Source: Hyphomicrobiales bacterium (GTDB lineage Bacteria > Pseudomonadota > Alphaproteobacteria > Rhizobiales > Rhizobiaceae). From it: a DNA stretch of 64,000 bases. The stretch lies in assembly GCA_900466875.1 (NCBI GenBank), contig UBNQ01000021.1, positions 1 to 64,000 of the forward strand, in the 5' to 3' direction. The notes beneath the pieces are model-generated. The model ran no database searches, had not been told where the DNA came from, and saw only the letters and a list, made by a program, of their open reading frames with translations. The position numbers were made by a program, and so were the translations under genes. How positions within the stretch are numbered: position 1 is the stretch's first letter; every line of letters begins with the position of its first letter. Shown here in pieces: positions 45,682 to 54,980 of this stretch.

Positions 45682-48057
45682 ATGACTCATTCAGTTGAGA
45701 GTCGTTTCATCGCCATAATATCTGGCGCGCTTCTCGTTGTCGTCGCTCCCCTTTTCACTCTCTTCCTTGCTCTTTCATCCCAGCAGGCCTCCCAAAGCAT
45801 CGGCGAACATGTTGATGTGGTGATGAACAGCAACACCCAGGCGCTGGGCAAGCCGCTATGGGACCTGGACCTGGACAGTATTCGCCAAGTCGCCCAGATG
45901 ATCCTGCTGGATCAGATGGTTCATGCGGTCCAGATAAACGACACGACAGGCAAGCTCAGCGTCTTCGAGGCCGCCCCGGGGGCGCCGGGACTGGATGCGC
46001 TGGAATCGCGCAGCCAGACGGTGATCTACCGGTCTCTGCAGGGACCCCGCGAAGTCGGCATACTGACGATCTACGTTCCTGCCGTCGGCTGGTTTTCAGG
46101 CCTGCACCAGATCGAGTTTGCCTTCATCTCGATCTTCATCGTTGCGATCCTGACCGTGTTCGGCGCAGCCGTATTCGGCAACCGGATCATGGTGGTCCGC
46201 CCGTTGACCCGGCTGACGGCCGCAATCGAGGCCACCCGCAGGCTTGGCTCGCGCCACCACGTCGACTGGCGTTCGGCCGATGAGATGGGCCGGCTGGCAA
46301 AGAGCTTCAACGAAATGCAGCTCCTCCTGGAGCGCGAGGAACGCGAACTGAAGCGCGCCCACCAACAGACGATAGAGATTTACAACCTGACGCCGGCAAT
46401 GCTCTTCTCCTTGACGGCGGGCGATACGGTTGCTGCAGTCAGCGATTACTGGTTGCTGGCAACCGGATACCAGCGGGAAGAGGTCATCGGACATCACTTC
46501 TCGGATTTCCTGTTTGCGGCGGACAGGGGTTCTTTCGAAAACAGGAGACGCAGCACGCAGGCTCAATGCGTCACCATCGAAATCACGGTCCGGTTCCTGT
46601 GCAAGAACGGCCGTATTCTCGACGTCCTGATCGCAGAGGCGGATCTCGGAGCGACCACAACGCATCTTGCCGGCTCGCTGAGCGTCATGACCGACGTGAC
46701 GGAATTGAAGCAATCCGAATTCCGCAACCACCAGCAGGCGATCTCCGACCACCTGACCGGGCTCCTGAACCGTCAGGGATTTGAGGCGGCTCTCGACCGG
46801 CATATCGTCGACGCCGACCGGCTGGCCACACAGCTCGCATGCCTGTTTGTCGATCTCGACCGGTTCAAGTCGATCAACGACAATCACGGCCATGCGACAG
46901 GCGATCTGGTTCTGCAGGAATTCGTCGCGAGGCTGCAGCCGATGCTGCGCAACACGGACACCGTCTCCAGGCTTGGTGGAGACGAATTCGCCATCGTGAT
47001 CGCGGGCGCAGACTCAGAAAGCCGCAGCGCCGACCTGTGCCAGCAGATCATCGACATGTTCGAATCGCCGTTCCGCATCGAAGGGACGAGCATACGGCTG
47101 AGCGCCAGCGTCGGCGTCGCCTTTTATCCGCAACACGCCACGACCGCCGCGGAACTGCTGCAGAAATCCGATCTGGCCATGTATGCGCGCAAGCGCGACG
47201 GCAAGAACGGCGCAAAGGTCTATGACCCGGCGATCCTGACCAGGACCAGGGAAAAGGCGGAAATCGAGAGCGATATTGAGGTCGGCATAGCGGCAAACTG
47301 GTTCGAGGCTCATTTCCAGCCGATCGTCGGCATGGCGAGCGGCCTGCCTGTCGGGTTCGAAGCGCTGATGCGCCTGCGCCATCCCCGCAAAGGCATTCTG
47401 CCTCCAGGTCCGCTTGTGAGCGTGGCCGAAGAGAACGGATCGATAACCGCGATCGGCAACCTCATCCTTGAGGACGCGCTGGCCAATCTTGGCCGAGTGT
47501 CGCGCCTTCCCGGTCTCGGCAACAGCTATGTCGCCGTAAACTTCTCGCCCCTGCAGTTCGAGCGCGGCCTTCCCGCACGCCTGGCCGGCCTGCTTGCCGA
47601 CAGCAGCATCCTGCCCGCGCGCCTGGTGATCGAAATTACCGAAGCCGTGCTAATGCATGACGACCCGGAAATCCGCAGAACCTTGTCCGAGCTTCACGAC
47701 CTTGGCTGCCGAATCGCCCTGGACGACTTCGGCACCGGTTATTCGTCTCTGAGCTATCTGAACCGGTTTCCGGTCGACATCGTCAAGATCGATCAATCCT
47801 TTGTACAGTCATTGGTGGGTGGCGACACCGACGTGGAGCGCAAGAGCCGTATGCTGATCGAGGGCATCACGACCATTTCGCATCAGATGCAGTGCAAGGT
47901 CGTCGCCGAGGGCGTTGAAACGGCCCAGCAGCGACAACAGTTGATACAGATCGGCGTGGACTACGCGCAAGGCTATCACTTCTCGCGTCCGCGTTCGATC
48001 GATGATCTTCTGGAAGATTTTTCCGGACACCCCAGCAAGACGTCTCTCGCCAGTTGA
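45682..48057 (+). CDS. GGDEF-EAL cyclic-di-GMP protein with periplasmic sensor, HAMP and PAS
   Basis: A 791-aa membrane protein. Two transmembrane helices (about 8-30 and 150-172) enclose a periplasmic domain of about 120 aa. A HAMP segment (VVRPLTRLTAAIEATRRLG) and a PAS domain (about 235-350) lead to an intact GGDEF (RLGGDEFAIV, about 433) and an intact EAL domain (FEALMRLRHP, about 558; DDFGTGYSSL). It may synthesise or degrade cyclic-di-GMP. A solute-binding-protein gene begins 57 bp after the stop, so the pair could form a periplasmic sensing unit. Confidence 0.93.
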   Translation: MTHSVESRFIAIISGALLVVVAPLFTLFLALSSQQASQSIGEHVDVVMNSNTQALGKPLWDLDLDSIRQVAQMILLDQMVHAVQINDTTGKLSVFEAAPGAPGLDALESRSQTVIYRSLQGPREVGILTIYVPAVGWFSGLHQIEFAFISIFIVAILTVFGAAVFGNRIMVVRPLTRLTAAIEATRRLGSRHHVDWRSADEMGRLAKSFNEMQLLLEREERELKRAHQQTIEIYNLTPAMLFSLTAGDTVAAVSDYWLLATGYQREEVIGHHFSDFLFAADRGSFENRRRSTQAQCVTIEITVRFLCKNGRILDVLIAEADLGATTTHLAGSLSVMTDVTELKQSEFRNHQQAISDHLTGLLNRQGFEAALDRHIVDADRLATQLACLFVDLDRFKSINDNHGHATGDLVLQEFVARLQPMLRNTDTVSRLGGDEFAIVIAGADSESRSADLCQQIIDMFESPFRIEGTSIRLSASVGVAFYPQHATTAAELLQKSDLAMYARKRDGKNGAKVYDPAILTRTREKAEIESDIEVGIAANWFEAHFQPIVGMASGLPVGFEALMRLRHPRKGILPPGPLVSVAEENGSITAIGNLILEDALANLGRVSRLPGLGNSYVAVNFSPLQFERGLPARLAGLLADSSILPARLVIEITEAVLMHDDPEIRRTLSELHDLGCRIALDDFGTGYSSLSYLNRFPVDIVKIDQSFVQSLVGGDTDVERKSRMLIEGITTISHQMQCKVVAEGVETAQQRQQLIQIGVDYAQGYHFSRPRSIDDLLEDFSGHPSKTSLAS

Positions 48058-48113
48058 TCGGCTGGAAAACGCATTCTGGAAAAAGGCTTCCGACAACATT
48101 TGGGAGGCACGCG

Positions 48114-48851
48114 ATGAAAACGATTGTAGCGTTGATCGGCTTGCTGGGAGCCTTCACCCTGGCCCATGCACAGGATTCCGTTACGTTGACGTCGGAATCC
48201 TATCCTCCCTTCACCTATCGCGACGCAGACGGAACCTATCGCGGCTCGAGCGTCGAACAGGTCGAGGCGCTGATGCGCAGGGCTGGTATTCCGTTTACCA
48301 TGGAGATCATGCCCTGGGCGCGTGCAATCACCCTGGCAGAGACGAAGGCGATGCACTGCGTCTTTTCCGCAGCCCGCATTGCCGAGCGGGAAAACCGCTT
48401 CAAATGGGTCACGCCGCTGAGTATAAACCGCTATGTGCTGGTTCGTACTGCAAATTCAAAGGTGACAGCCCGCACGATCGAAGAGGCAAAGCGCTATACG
48501 ATCGGCACGCACCGAGCCGATTTCACAGAGACCCTTTTGCGCGAGCAGGGCTTTCCATCCATCGACCTCAGCTCTAACTTCGAGATCACGGTTAACAAGC
48601 TCCTCGAACAGAGGGTCGACATGATGCCTGTGTCGGAAACAGTCTTTGAAAGGCTGAGATCCGAGGGAAAACCGCTGGAAATCGCCCTGCCCTTCGGGGA
48701 AAATCATTTAGGCTTGGCCTGTAACAAGCAGATGCCGGATGACATGATCGCCAGCATGCAAAACGGGCTGGATGCGCTCATCCGCGAAAAGGGCCAGGAC
48801 GAAATCCTTCAGCGTTACGGACTGAAGCCGCTCGGTTTATGGGAAAAATAG
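48114..48851 (+). CDS. Periplasmic solute-binding protein (SBP_bac_3 type), orphan
   Basis: A 245-aa protein with a signal peptide (MKTIVALIGLLGAFTLAHAQ) and a type 2 periplasmic-binding fold: LTSESYPPFTYRDADGTYRGSSVEQVEALMRRAG at the start, IMPWARAITLAETKAMHCVFSAARIAERENRFKWV as ligand-binding region, and RYGLKPLG at the end. No ABC permease or ATPase gene is adjacent; its only close neighbour is the preceding GGDEF-EAL gene. It may therefore serve as a ligand-sensing partner. Family members bind amino acids or similar small molecules; the ligand is unknown. Confidence 0.87.
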   Translation: MKTIVALIGLLGAFTLAHAQDSVTLTSESYPPFTYRDADGTYRGSSVEQVEALMRRAGIPFTMEIMPWARAITLAETKAMHCVFSAARIAERENRFKWVTPLSINRYVLVRTANSKVTARTIEEAKRYTIGTHRADFTETLLREQGFPSIDLSSNFEITVNKLLEQRVDMMPVSETVFERLRSEGKPLEIALPFGENHLGLACNKQMPDDMIASMQNGLDALIREKGQDEILQRYGLKPLGLWEK

Positions 48852-48918
48852 ACCGAGGGACATTGACAGTTCCGTCTTTTCGCGGTGGTGAACGGGCGCA
48901 GGAAGACGGAGAGTTTCA

Positions 48919-49647
48919 ATGTTGATCATTGCCGGACTGGGCAATCCCGGAGCGAAATACGCAGGCAACCGCCACAATATCGGTTTCATGGCCGTTGACG
49001 CCATCCAGCACCGCGCCGGCTTTTCGCCGTGGTCGAAGAAATTCAGGGCCGAAATTTCCGAAGGCGAGATCGACGCTGAGAAAGTCCTGCTGATGAAACC
49101 GCAGACGTTCATGAACCTGTCGGGCGAGTCCGTTGGCGAGGCCATGCGTTTCTACAAGCTGACTCCGGCCAATATCGTTGCGATCTATGACGAACTCGAT
49201 CTCGCCCCGGGCCGGGCGCGGATCAAGACCGCCGGCGGCCATGGTGGCCACAATGGCATCAAGTCGCTCGACGCCCATTGCGGCAAGGACTACCGCAGGC
49301 TTCGTATCGGCATCGGCCACCCCGGAAACAAGGACCTCGTCCACGGACATGTTCTGGGTGACTTCGCCAAATCGGACAAGGTCTGGCTGGAACCGCTCAT
49401 GGATGCGATCGCCGATAACGCCGGCATGCTGATCAAGGGAGAGGATTCGCAGCTGATGAACAAGCTGACACTGGCGGTCGGCGGCAAGCCGGAGGCGGAA
49501 ACGGCACCCGCCAAACCGGCCAAAGCGCCCAAACCGGCAGGCCAGTCCCATATCCGCCAGGCACGCGGCGGCGGCAAGCCCGATCTCCCGACATCCGGCC
49601 CGATGGCTGAAATGCTGAAGAAGATGTTTGGCGGTAAAAGCGAATAA
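48919..49647 (+). CDS. pth: Peptidyl-tRNA hydrolase
   Basis: A 242-aa enzyme that releases peptides from prematurely dissociated peptidyl-tRNAs. [23 protein letters not shown] contains the catalytic His; [11 protein letters not shown] and [13 protein letters not shown] give the Asn and Asp. The domain ends near residue 190. A C-terminal extension of about 50 aa rich in Ala, Pro and Lys ([13 protein letters not shown]) follows and is longer than in E. coli Pth (194 aa); it may bind RNA or be disordered. GGAGAG precedes the ATG. Confidence 0.96.
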   Translation: MLIIAGLGNPGAKYAGNRHNIGFMAVDAIQHRAGFSPWSKKFRAEISEGEIDAEKVLLMKPQTFMNLSGESVGEAMRFYKLTPANIVAIYDELDLAPGRARIKTAGGHGGHNGIKSLDAHCGKDYRRLRIGIGHPGNKDLVHGHVLGDFAKSDKVWLEPLMDAIADNAGMLIKGEDSQLMNKLTLAVGGKPEAETAPAKPAKAPKPAGQSHIRQARGGGKPDLPTSGPMAEMLKKMFGGKSE

Positions 49648-49708
49648 GGTCGCGCCGGCTCGGCTTGCCGGACGCTATCCCTATCGAAGATCAGGTTGAA
49701 GGACTGGT

Positions 49709-50269
49709 TCAGTCTCCACGGCATCGCTGTGCAAGACGCGCGATGATCGCGGCAAACCGGGCTTCATCCTTGAGCGCACGCGACAGCACGATGGCCCCCT
49801 GAATGCCTGCCACGACCTCCGCAGCCAGAGTACCGGCATCCGCAGGATTCATCCCGCTCCGTTGCAAGGCGCCGGATAGGGCGTGAATCCAGCGATCGAA
49901 ATAGCTGCAGACAGCGCTTGAGAATCTGTCGCGTGTTTCCTCCAGCGCAAACGCACCCACCAGACAGATGCGTTGCCCTGATCGGAAATATTCGGATACG
50001 CCATCAAACATCCGATCCACGGCTTCCGACGGGCTGAGTTCATCGAGCGGTTGAAATATTTCGATCTCGAACCACTGGCGAATGTGGTCGAGCACCGCCT
50101 CCGCCATCTCGTCCTTGCCGCCCGGAAAGAAATTATAGAGGCTGCCCTTGCCGAGTTTCGTATGCTCGGTCAGGCGGGAAATGCTTGTCCCCTCGAAGCC
50201 GTAACGCCGGAACATCTCCCCGATCAAGGGAATGACATCACTTCTCTCATAGACCATGCGAACCATCAT
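49709..50269 (-). CDS. TetR-family transcriptional regulator
   Basis: A 186-aa repressor-type protein. The N-terminal helix-turn-helix is GTSISRLTEHTKLGKGSLYNFFPGGKDEM; the C-terminal ligand domain carries a TetR_C-like helix set. The start overlaps the HPP gene stop as ATGA, so it is translationally coupled to HPP and probably represses its own operon. A 17-bp inverted repeat at 50774-50790 is the candidate operator. The inducer is unknown. Confidence 0.88.
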   Translation of the reverse strand: MMVRMVYERSDVIPLIGEMFRRYGFEGTSISRLTEHTKLGKGSLYNFFPGGKDEMAEAVLDHIRQWFEIEIFQPLDELSPSEAVDRMFDGVSEYFRSGQRICLVGAFALEETRDRFSSAVCSYFDRWIHALSGALQRSGMNPADAGTLAAEVVAGIQGAIVLSRALKDEARFAAIIARLAQRCRGD

Positions 50270-50754
50270 GATGTCCTAGTGGGATAGGTCGTGGCGTTCA
50301 GCTTATGAAACAGTGTTGCCGCCGCAACAAGAACCAATGCACCGGCAAGAACCGGGAAGATCAGGAAGTCGAAGCCCGGATCGCTTGCGAACACGACCAG
50401 CGGATCGGCGCCGGCCGGTGGATGCGTGAGCCGCAAGGCAGACATCACGGCGATGGCCAGACCGACCGCCAAGGCGGCCGCCCACCATTCGTTCGGCAGG
50501 ACAAGCCGAAGCAGCAAACCGGCAAGCGTCGCGATGAGATGACCGCCGATGACGTTGGCCGGCTGCGAAAGCGGGCTGCCGGGAACGGAAAACAACAGGA
50601 CACAGCTTGCACCGAACGGCGCCATGACGAGCGGCGTAGGCACGTAGCTGCTCAACGCGCCGACGGCGCCGATCGCAAGGAGACCGCCGAGACCCGCCAG
50701 GATCGAACTGTTGACGGGTTGTGCCACCTGATGACGAGCGAAAAAATTCCGCAT
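50266..50754 (-). CDS. HPP-family membrane protein
   Basis: A 162-aa protein with four hydrophobic segments. It contains the HPP-type blocks VMAPFGASCVLLFSVPGSPLSQPANVIGGHLIA and RLTHPPAGADPLVVF, the latter with the His-Pro-Pro triplet naming the family. HPP proteins of cyanobacteria and plants transport nitrite, but most bacterial ones are uncharacterised. It is the first gene of a two-gene operon with the TetR-type regulator. The start at 50754 places the N-terminus in front of the first helix; the upstream extension has no support. Confidence 0.83.
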   Translation of the reverse strand: MRNFFARHQVAQPVNSSILAGLGGLLAIGAVGALSSYVPTPLVMAPFGASCVLLFSVPGSPLSQPANVIGGHLIATLAGLLLRLVLPNEWWAAALAVGLAIAVMSALRLTHPPAGADPLVVFASDPGFDFLIFPVLAGALVLVAAATLFHKLNATTYPTRTS

Positions 50755-50773
50755 AATTGTACCTTTTGTTTTA

Positions 50774-50790
50774 TACTTTACCGATAAGTA
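50774..50790 (-). promoter_or_regulatory. Candidate TetR operator in the HPP-TetR promoter
   Basis: TACTTTACCGATAAGTA is an imperfect inverted repeat with 5-bp perfect arms, and a further ATTGTAC/GTACAAT pair flanks it at 50756-50762 and 50788-50794. It overlaps a TATAAA (-10-like) on the minus strand at 50775-50770. Size and place fit autorepression by the TetR product. Confidence 0.5.
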
Positions 50791-50904
50791 CAATCCATAA
50801 CCTCGGATAGTCTTGCCCGCAACTCCAATACTGGATACGGGTCATGGACGCGTTGCCGCAGCAGTGGCCGGCAAGCCGTCCGCGACAGGCGAGAGATCGG
50901 CCGG

Positions 50905-51213
50905 CTACTCTTCCGGCTCGGTGGTGAACATCAGCGGAAAGCCGGCCTGTTTGGCCAGATCGACAGCCTCTTTCGCCTTGGTTTCGGCAATATCCCTGGC
51001 GCAGACGACAACGACGCAGGATCCCATCCGATGCGCCGTCATCATCACTCTCAAGCCTGTCTCCTCGCTCATCCGGAAGACGGCGCGCAACACCATGATG
51101 ACGAATTCGCGGGGCGTATAATCGTCGTTCAACAGGATGACCTTGTAGAGTTTTGGTCGCTCCAGCTTGGGCTTCGACTTCGTTTTCGGGGTGAGAACCG
51201 TATCTTCGGCCAT
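50905..51213 (-). CDS. clpS2: ClpS adaptor, ClpS2 type
   Basis: A 102-aa adaptor that delivers N-degron substrates to the ClpAP protease. The core KLYKVILLNDDYTPREFVIMVLRAVFRMSEETGLRVMMTAH and the end IAETKAKEAVDLAKQAGFPL are diagnostic. MTAHRMGSCVVVVC, where ClpS1 has HVHQHGVGECGVF, marks it as the second alphaproteobacterial paralog; the Agrobacterium ClpS2 has a narrower N-degron specificity. The start at 51213 has GGAGG 7 nt upstream. clpA is not adjacent, which also fits ClpS2. Confidence 0.88.
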   Translation of the reverse strand: MAEDTVLTPKTKSKPKLERPKLYKVILLNDDYTPREFVIMVLRAVFRMSEETGLRVMMTAHRMGSCVVVVCARDIAETKAKEAVDLAKQAGFPLMFTTEPEE

Positions 51214-51419
51214 CAGCTTGACCTCCATGTGAGGGCAGCCTCATAGGGCTTGGAACCTTATTTTGCGTCAAGCGCCGATAATTTCAAGACGGATCTTCAA
51301 TACGGCCGCCGCACGGCATCCTGACTTCGAACGGACCTGCGATGCCGCAAGCCTTGACCCGAAAGGCACTTTCCCCCATAGCCACACCCAACTTTATTCC
51401 AAGATACGGGTACCCGACC

Positions 51420-52523
51420 ATGGGCTTCAAATGCGGTATCGTGGGCCTGCCGAATGTCGGCAAGTCCACCCTCTTCAACGCACTGACCAAAACCGCGGCC
51501 GCACAGGCTGCAAATTATCCTTTCTGCACCATCGAGCCGAATACCGGCGAAGTTGCGGTGCCGGATGCACGCATGCAGCAGCTGGCGACCATCGCCGGCT
51601 CCAAGGAAATCATCCCGACCCGCATCTCCTTCGTCGACATTGCCGGCCTAGTTCGCGGCGCATCGAAGGGTGAAGGCCTCGGCAACAAGTTCCTCGCCAA
51701 CATCCGCGAAGTCGATGCCGTCGTGCACGTCCTGCGCTGCTTCGAAGACGACGACATCACCCATGTCGAGGGCAAGATCAATCCGGTTGGCGATGCCGAC
51801 ACGATCGAGACCGAGCTGATGCTCGCCGACCTCGAAAGCCTGGAGCGCCGCGTCGAACAGACCCGCAAGCGCGCCACCGGCAAGGACAAGGAATCGGTAG
51901 CGCAGTTGCCGGTGATGGAAGAGGTCATCAAGCTGCTCAACGACGGCAAGCCGGCCCGTATCCTGCTGAAGACGCTGGCACCCGAAGACATCGAGATCCT
52001 CAAGAGCCTCAACCTCCTGACCTCGCATCCGGTCCTTTACGTCTGCAACGTCGCGGAAGGCGATGCAGTGGACGGCAACAAGCACACCAAGGCTGTCGCC
52101 GAGATGGCGAAGGCTCAAGGGGCGGAATGCGTCATCATCTCGGCCGCGATCGAATCCGAAGTTGCTCAGCTTCCCGATGAGGAAGCCAAGGAGTTCCTCG
52201 GCGCGCTGGGTCTCGAAGAGGCCGGCCTCGATCGCCTGATCCGCGCCGGCTACCACCTTCTGGACCTGATCACCTATTTCACCGTCGGCCCCAAGGAAAC
52301 CCGCGCCTGGACCATCCGTCGCGGCACCAAGGCGCCCGCCGCTGCCGGCGTCATCCACACCGATTTCGAACGCGGCTTCATCCGCGCCTTCACCATCGGT
52401 TTTGACGACTACATCGCCTACAAGGGTGAAGTTGGCGCCAAGGAAGCCGGCAAGGGCCGTGACGAAGGCAAGGAATATGTCGTCCACGACGGCGACGTCA
52501 TCCACTTCCGCTTCAATACCTGA
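51420..52523 (+). CDS. ychF: Redox-regulated ATPase YchF (OLA1 family)
   Basis: A 367-aa Obg-family P-loop ATPase. The P-loop is [12 protein letters not shown], followed by [12 protein letters not shown], the [20 protein letters not shown] switch II region, a coiled-coil insertion, and the C-terminal TGS domain ([21 protein letters not shown]). YchF binds ribosomes and the proteasome in eukaryotes, and in bacteria affects stress responses and translation; the precise role is unsettled. The start at 51420 gives the family length; the upstream extension is not conserved. Confidence 0.97.
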   Translation: MGFKCGIVGLPNVGKSTLFNALTKTAAAQAANYPFCTIEPNTGEVAVPDARMQQLATIAGSKEIIPTRISFVDIAGLVRGASKGEGLGNKFLANIREVDAVVHVLRCFEDDDITHVEGKINPVGDADTIETELMLADLESLERRVEQTRKRATGKDKESVAQLPVMEEVIKLLNDGKPARILLKTLAPEDIEILKSLNLLTSHPVLYVCNVAEGDAVDGNKHTKAVAEMAKAQGAECVIISAAIESEVAQLPDEEAKEFLGALGLEEAGLDRLIRAGYHLLDLITYFTVGPKETRAWTIRRGTKAPAAAGVIHTDFERGFIRAFTIGFDDYIAYKGEVGAKEAGKGRDEGKEYVVHDGDVIHFRFNT

Positions 52524-52593
52524 CATCGAAGACCGACGCGCCACGGCTGGGCCTCGCTCCCGCCGTGGCGCTCCTCCGTTGCCGAGGCACCAC

Positions 52594-53067
52594 ATGCTTT
52601 ATCTCGAGGACTTCACACCCGGACGCGTCCTGGCCCTTGCCCCCTGCAGTGTCGATGCGAAAGCGATCGTCGAATTCGCGACCGAATTCGACCCGCAGCC
52701 GATGCATCTCGACGAAGAGGCCGGAAAGGCCAGCATTCTTGGCGGATTGGCGGCATCAGGCTGGCACACGGGAAGCCTGTTCATGCGGATGATGTATGAC
52801 GGCTGGCTGGCGGATTCCTCGTCGGAGGGCTCGCCCGGTATCGAGTTCATGGAGTGGAAAAAACCGGTTCTCGCCGGCGACAGTCTCTCCGGCCGCTCGA
52901 CGGTCATCGAGGCAAGAGCGCTGCGCTCGCGCCCCGGTCTCGGCCTCGTGAAACTCCTCCACGAAGTCATGAACCAGAATGGCGAGGTTGTGATGCGCGG
53001 CGAAAATCCGATCATGTTCCGCGCCCGCCCTACCGACCGTGCGACGAGCATCGGGGACAAGCCATGA
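52594..53067 (+). CDS. MaoC-family hot-dog dehydratase (1)
   Basis: A 157-aa hot-dog-fold protein: YLEDFTPGRVL at the start, the catalytic-type segment IVEFATEFDPQPMHLDEEAGK (Asp and His of an R-hydratase motif) and ILGGLAASGWHTGSLFMRMM. Such enzymes hydrate enoyl-CoA or related thioesters. Its stop overlaps the start of a second MaoC gene as ATGA, so the two are co-translated and may form a heterodimer. The physiological substrate is unknown. Confidence 0.87.
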   Translation: MLYLEDFTPGRVLALAPCSVDAKAIVEFATEFDPQPMHLDEEAGKASILGGLAASGWHTGSLFMRMMYDGWLADSSSEGSPGIEFMEWKKPVLAGDSLSGRSTVIEARALRSRPGLGLVKLLHEVMNQNGEVVMRGENPIMFRARPTDRATSIGDKP

Positions 53068-53531
53068 AGCTCGCCGAACTGTCCCCGCCCGGCCACACGG
53101 TCGTCACGGGTTCGCTCCTCTTCACCGCAGAAGACATCATAACCTTCGCGAAGAAATTCGACCCACAGCCTTTTCACACCGATCCTGACGCCGCGAAAAA
53201 CTATGTCTTCGGCGGACTGTGCGCATCCGGCTGGCATACCTGCGCGGGCTGGATGAAGACGTTTATCGCCTATTGGGCGCAGGAGCATGCGCGCCTTCTC
53301 GCGGAGGGCATTGTCCCGCCGAAGCTCGGCCCCTCGCCCGGGTTCAAGAAGCTGCAATGGCTGAAGCCCGTCTATGCGGGCGACACGATCACCTATTCGG
53401 TCACGCTGATCGAAAGCCGCCCGCTGATGTCGAGGCCAGGCACCTCGATCAATCTGACAGCCAACCAGGGTGTCAACCAGAAGGGCGAAACCGTCCTGCG
53501 CTTCGAGAGCACGGTTCTGGAATTCGATTGA
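53064..53531 (+). CDS. MaoC-family hot-dog dehydratase (2)
   Basis: A 155-aa paralog of the preceding protein, with IITFAKKFDPQPFHTDPDAAKNYVFGGLCASGWHTCAGWM: the same Asp/His catalytic positions and the following helix. The residues after SGWHT differ (CAGWM vs GSLFM). Overlapping ATGA start implies tight coupling. Tandem MaoC pairs often make a functional dimer in which one or both halves are active; here both motifs are intact. Confidence 0.87.
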   Translation: MKLAELSPPGHTVVTGSLLFTAEDIITFAKKFDPQPFHTDPDAAKNYVFGGLCASGWHTCAGWMKTFIAYWAQEHARLLAEGIVPPKLGPSPGFKKLQWLKPVYAGDTITYSVTLIESRPLMSRPGTSINLTANQGVNQKGETVLRFESTVLEFD

Positions 53532-53590
53532 TGTGAGGTCGGCAAACGGACACCCGGCTTTTGCATCCGGGCTTGCGCGAGGCCGGTATT

Positions 53591-54202
53591 CTAGCGCGTA
53601 GCGACCACGGCCGCGCCGGCACCGATCATCACGGTCCCTGCGGCGCGATTGACCCGACGGACGACCAGCGGATTGCGAAGCGCGCGCCCTGCCCGGCTTG
53701 CAAGCGCCACATGACTGCCAACGACGATGATCTCGACCGCGAGGATAATCACGGCCAGCATCACACTATCCGAAACGGTCAATCGCGACCCGACCACATT
53801 CGGCAGCAGGGCGATATAGAAAAGCGGCATCTTCGGATTGCCGAGGTTGAGAACGACGCCGGTCAGATAGGCGCCGAGCACGCTTCCATCCCGCTGCGGC
53901 ACCAGGACGGGCACGGTCGGCTCAGCCATCCAGAACCTGATCCCCGTCCAGATAAGGTAGAGCGCGCCGCCATACCGCAGCACAGTCATCACGAGGCCCA
54001 TCTCGCTGGCGACAACCGACAGGCCGAAGACTGCAAGTGCCAGGAACAGAAGAATTCCGGTGCAGGTCCCTGCCCCATAGGCAATCCCTGACAAAGCGCC
54101 CTGCGCAATGGTGCGGGCAACGATCGTGACGTTATCCGGCCCGGGACTGGCGGCGAAGAAAAGGAAAGCGGCAGCAAAGGCCGCAAGCGCAGCAACGTCC
54201 AT
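53591..54202 (-). CDS. LysE-family amino acid exporter
   Basis: A 203-aa inner-membrane protein with about six hydrophobic segments. FFAASPGPDNVTIVARTIAQGALSGIAYGAGTCTG is the LysE/RhtB signature (SPGP block), and GAVLNLGNPKMPLFYIALLP-type sequence follows. Members export lysine, threonine, homoserine or related amino acids; this one's substrate is not known. Convergent with the MaoC genes. Confidence 0.88.
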   Translation of the reverse strand: MDVAALAAFAAAFLFFAASPGPDNVTIVARTIAQGALSGIAYGAGTCTGILLFLALAVFGLSVVASEMGLVMTVLRYGGALYLIWTGIRFWMAEPTVPVLVPQRDGSVLGAYLTGVVLNLGNPKMPLFYIALLPNVVGSRLTVSDSVMLAVIILAVEIIVVGSHVALASRAGRALRNPLVVRRVNRAAGTVMIGAGAAVVATR

Positions 54203-54310
54203 CGTTTCTCCCGCCTCAAAACGGCAAGAGTAGCAATAGCGGCAGGGGATACAATCCCAGCATTTTAGGGGGACCCGACTGAAAGGCGTTGCCGGGCCGC
54301 CCCGATCGGA

Positions 54311-54856
54311 TCAGTGGCCGGAGAATTCCGCAAGCGTACGGACTTCGACGCCCAGCGCTTCCAGATTCCGGCGACCGCCGAGATCGGGAAGGTCGATGAC
54401 GAAGCAGGCGGAGACGACTTCGGCACCGATCTGGCGCAGCAGCTTGACGGCACCAACGGCGGTGCCGCCGGTGGCGATCAGGTCGTCGCAGAGGATCACC
54501 TTCTCGCCCGGCTTCACCGCATCGACATGGATTTCCATCTCGTCGGTACCGTATTCCAGCGCATAGGCCATGCTGACCGTGCGGTAGGGCAGCTTGCCCT
54601 TCTTGCGGATCGGCACGAAACCGGCCGAAAGCTGGTGGGCCATGGCGCCGCCCAGAATGAAGCCGCGCGCTTCCATGCCGGCAATCTTGTCGACGCCCAG
54701 CCCTTCATAAGGCTTTACCAGTTCATCCACCGCGAGCCGGAAAGCGGCCGCATCACCCAGCAACGTGGTGATATCGCGGAAGATGATGCCCGGCTTGGGA
54801 TAATCCGGAATGGAGCGGATCGCGGCGGCGAGGATGTCTTTGGTCGAGGCAGTCAT
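54311..54856 (-). CDS. apt: Adenine phosphoribosyltransferase
   Basis: A 181-aa purine-salvage enzyme: adenine plus PRPP gives AMP and pyrophosphate. [21 protein letters not shown] is the N-terminal family block, [12 protein letters not shown] follows, and [18 protein letters not shown] is the PRPP-binding loop. Normal length, cytoplasmic. It lies downstream of petABC in the same direction, separated by a terminator, as in other Rhizobiaceae. Confidence 0.97.
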   Translation of the reverse strand: MTASTKDILAAAIRSIPDYPKPGIIFRDITTLLGDAAAFRLAVDELVKPYEGLGVDKIAGMEARGFILGGAMAHQLSAGFVPIRKKGKLPYRTVSMAYALEYGTDEMEIHVDAVKPGEKVILCDDLIATGGTAVGAVKLLRQIGAEVVSACFVIDLPDLGGRRNLEALGVEVRTLAEFSGH

Positions 54857-54933
54857 AATAACCCTGTTAGTCGTCTTATGGCGGCATGTCCCATTGCCAG
54901 TCGAATGATTGGCCTGATGAGGATGCGCGCATG

Positions 54934-54956
54934 AAAAAGGCGGCCGAAGCCGCCTT
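54934..54956 (-). terminator. Rho-independent terminator after petABC
   Basis: On the minus strand AAGGCGGC-TTCG-GCCGCCTT is an 8-bp perfect stem with a tetraloop followed by TTTTT. Confidence 0.9.
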
Positions 54957-54980
54957 CTCTATCTTTGACCCGACTTCGGA

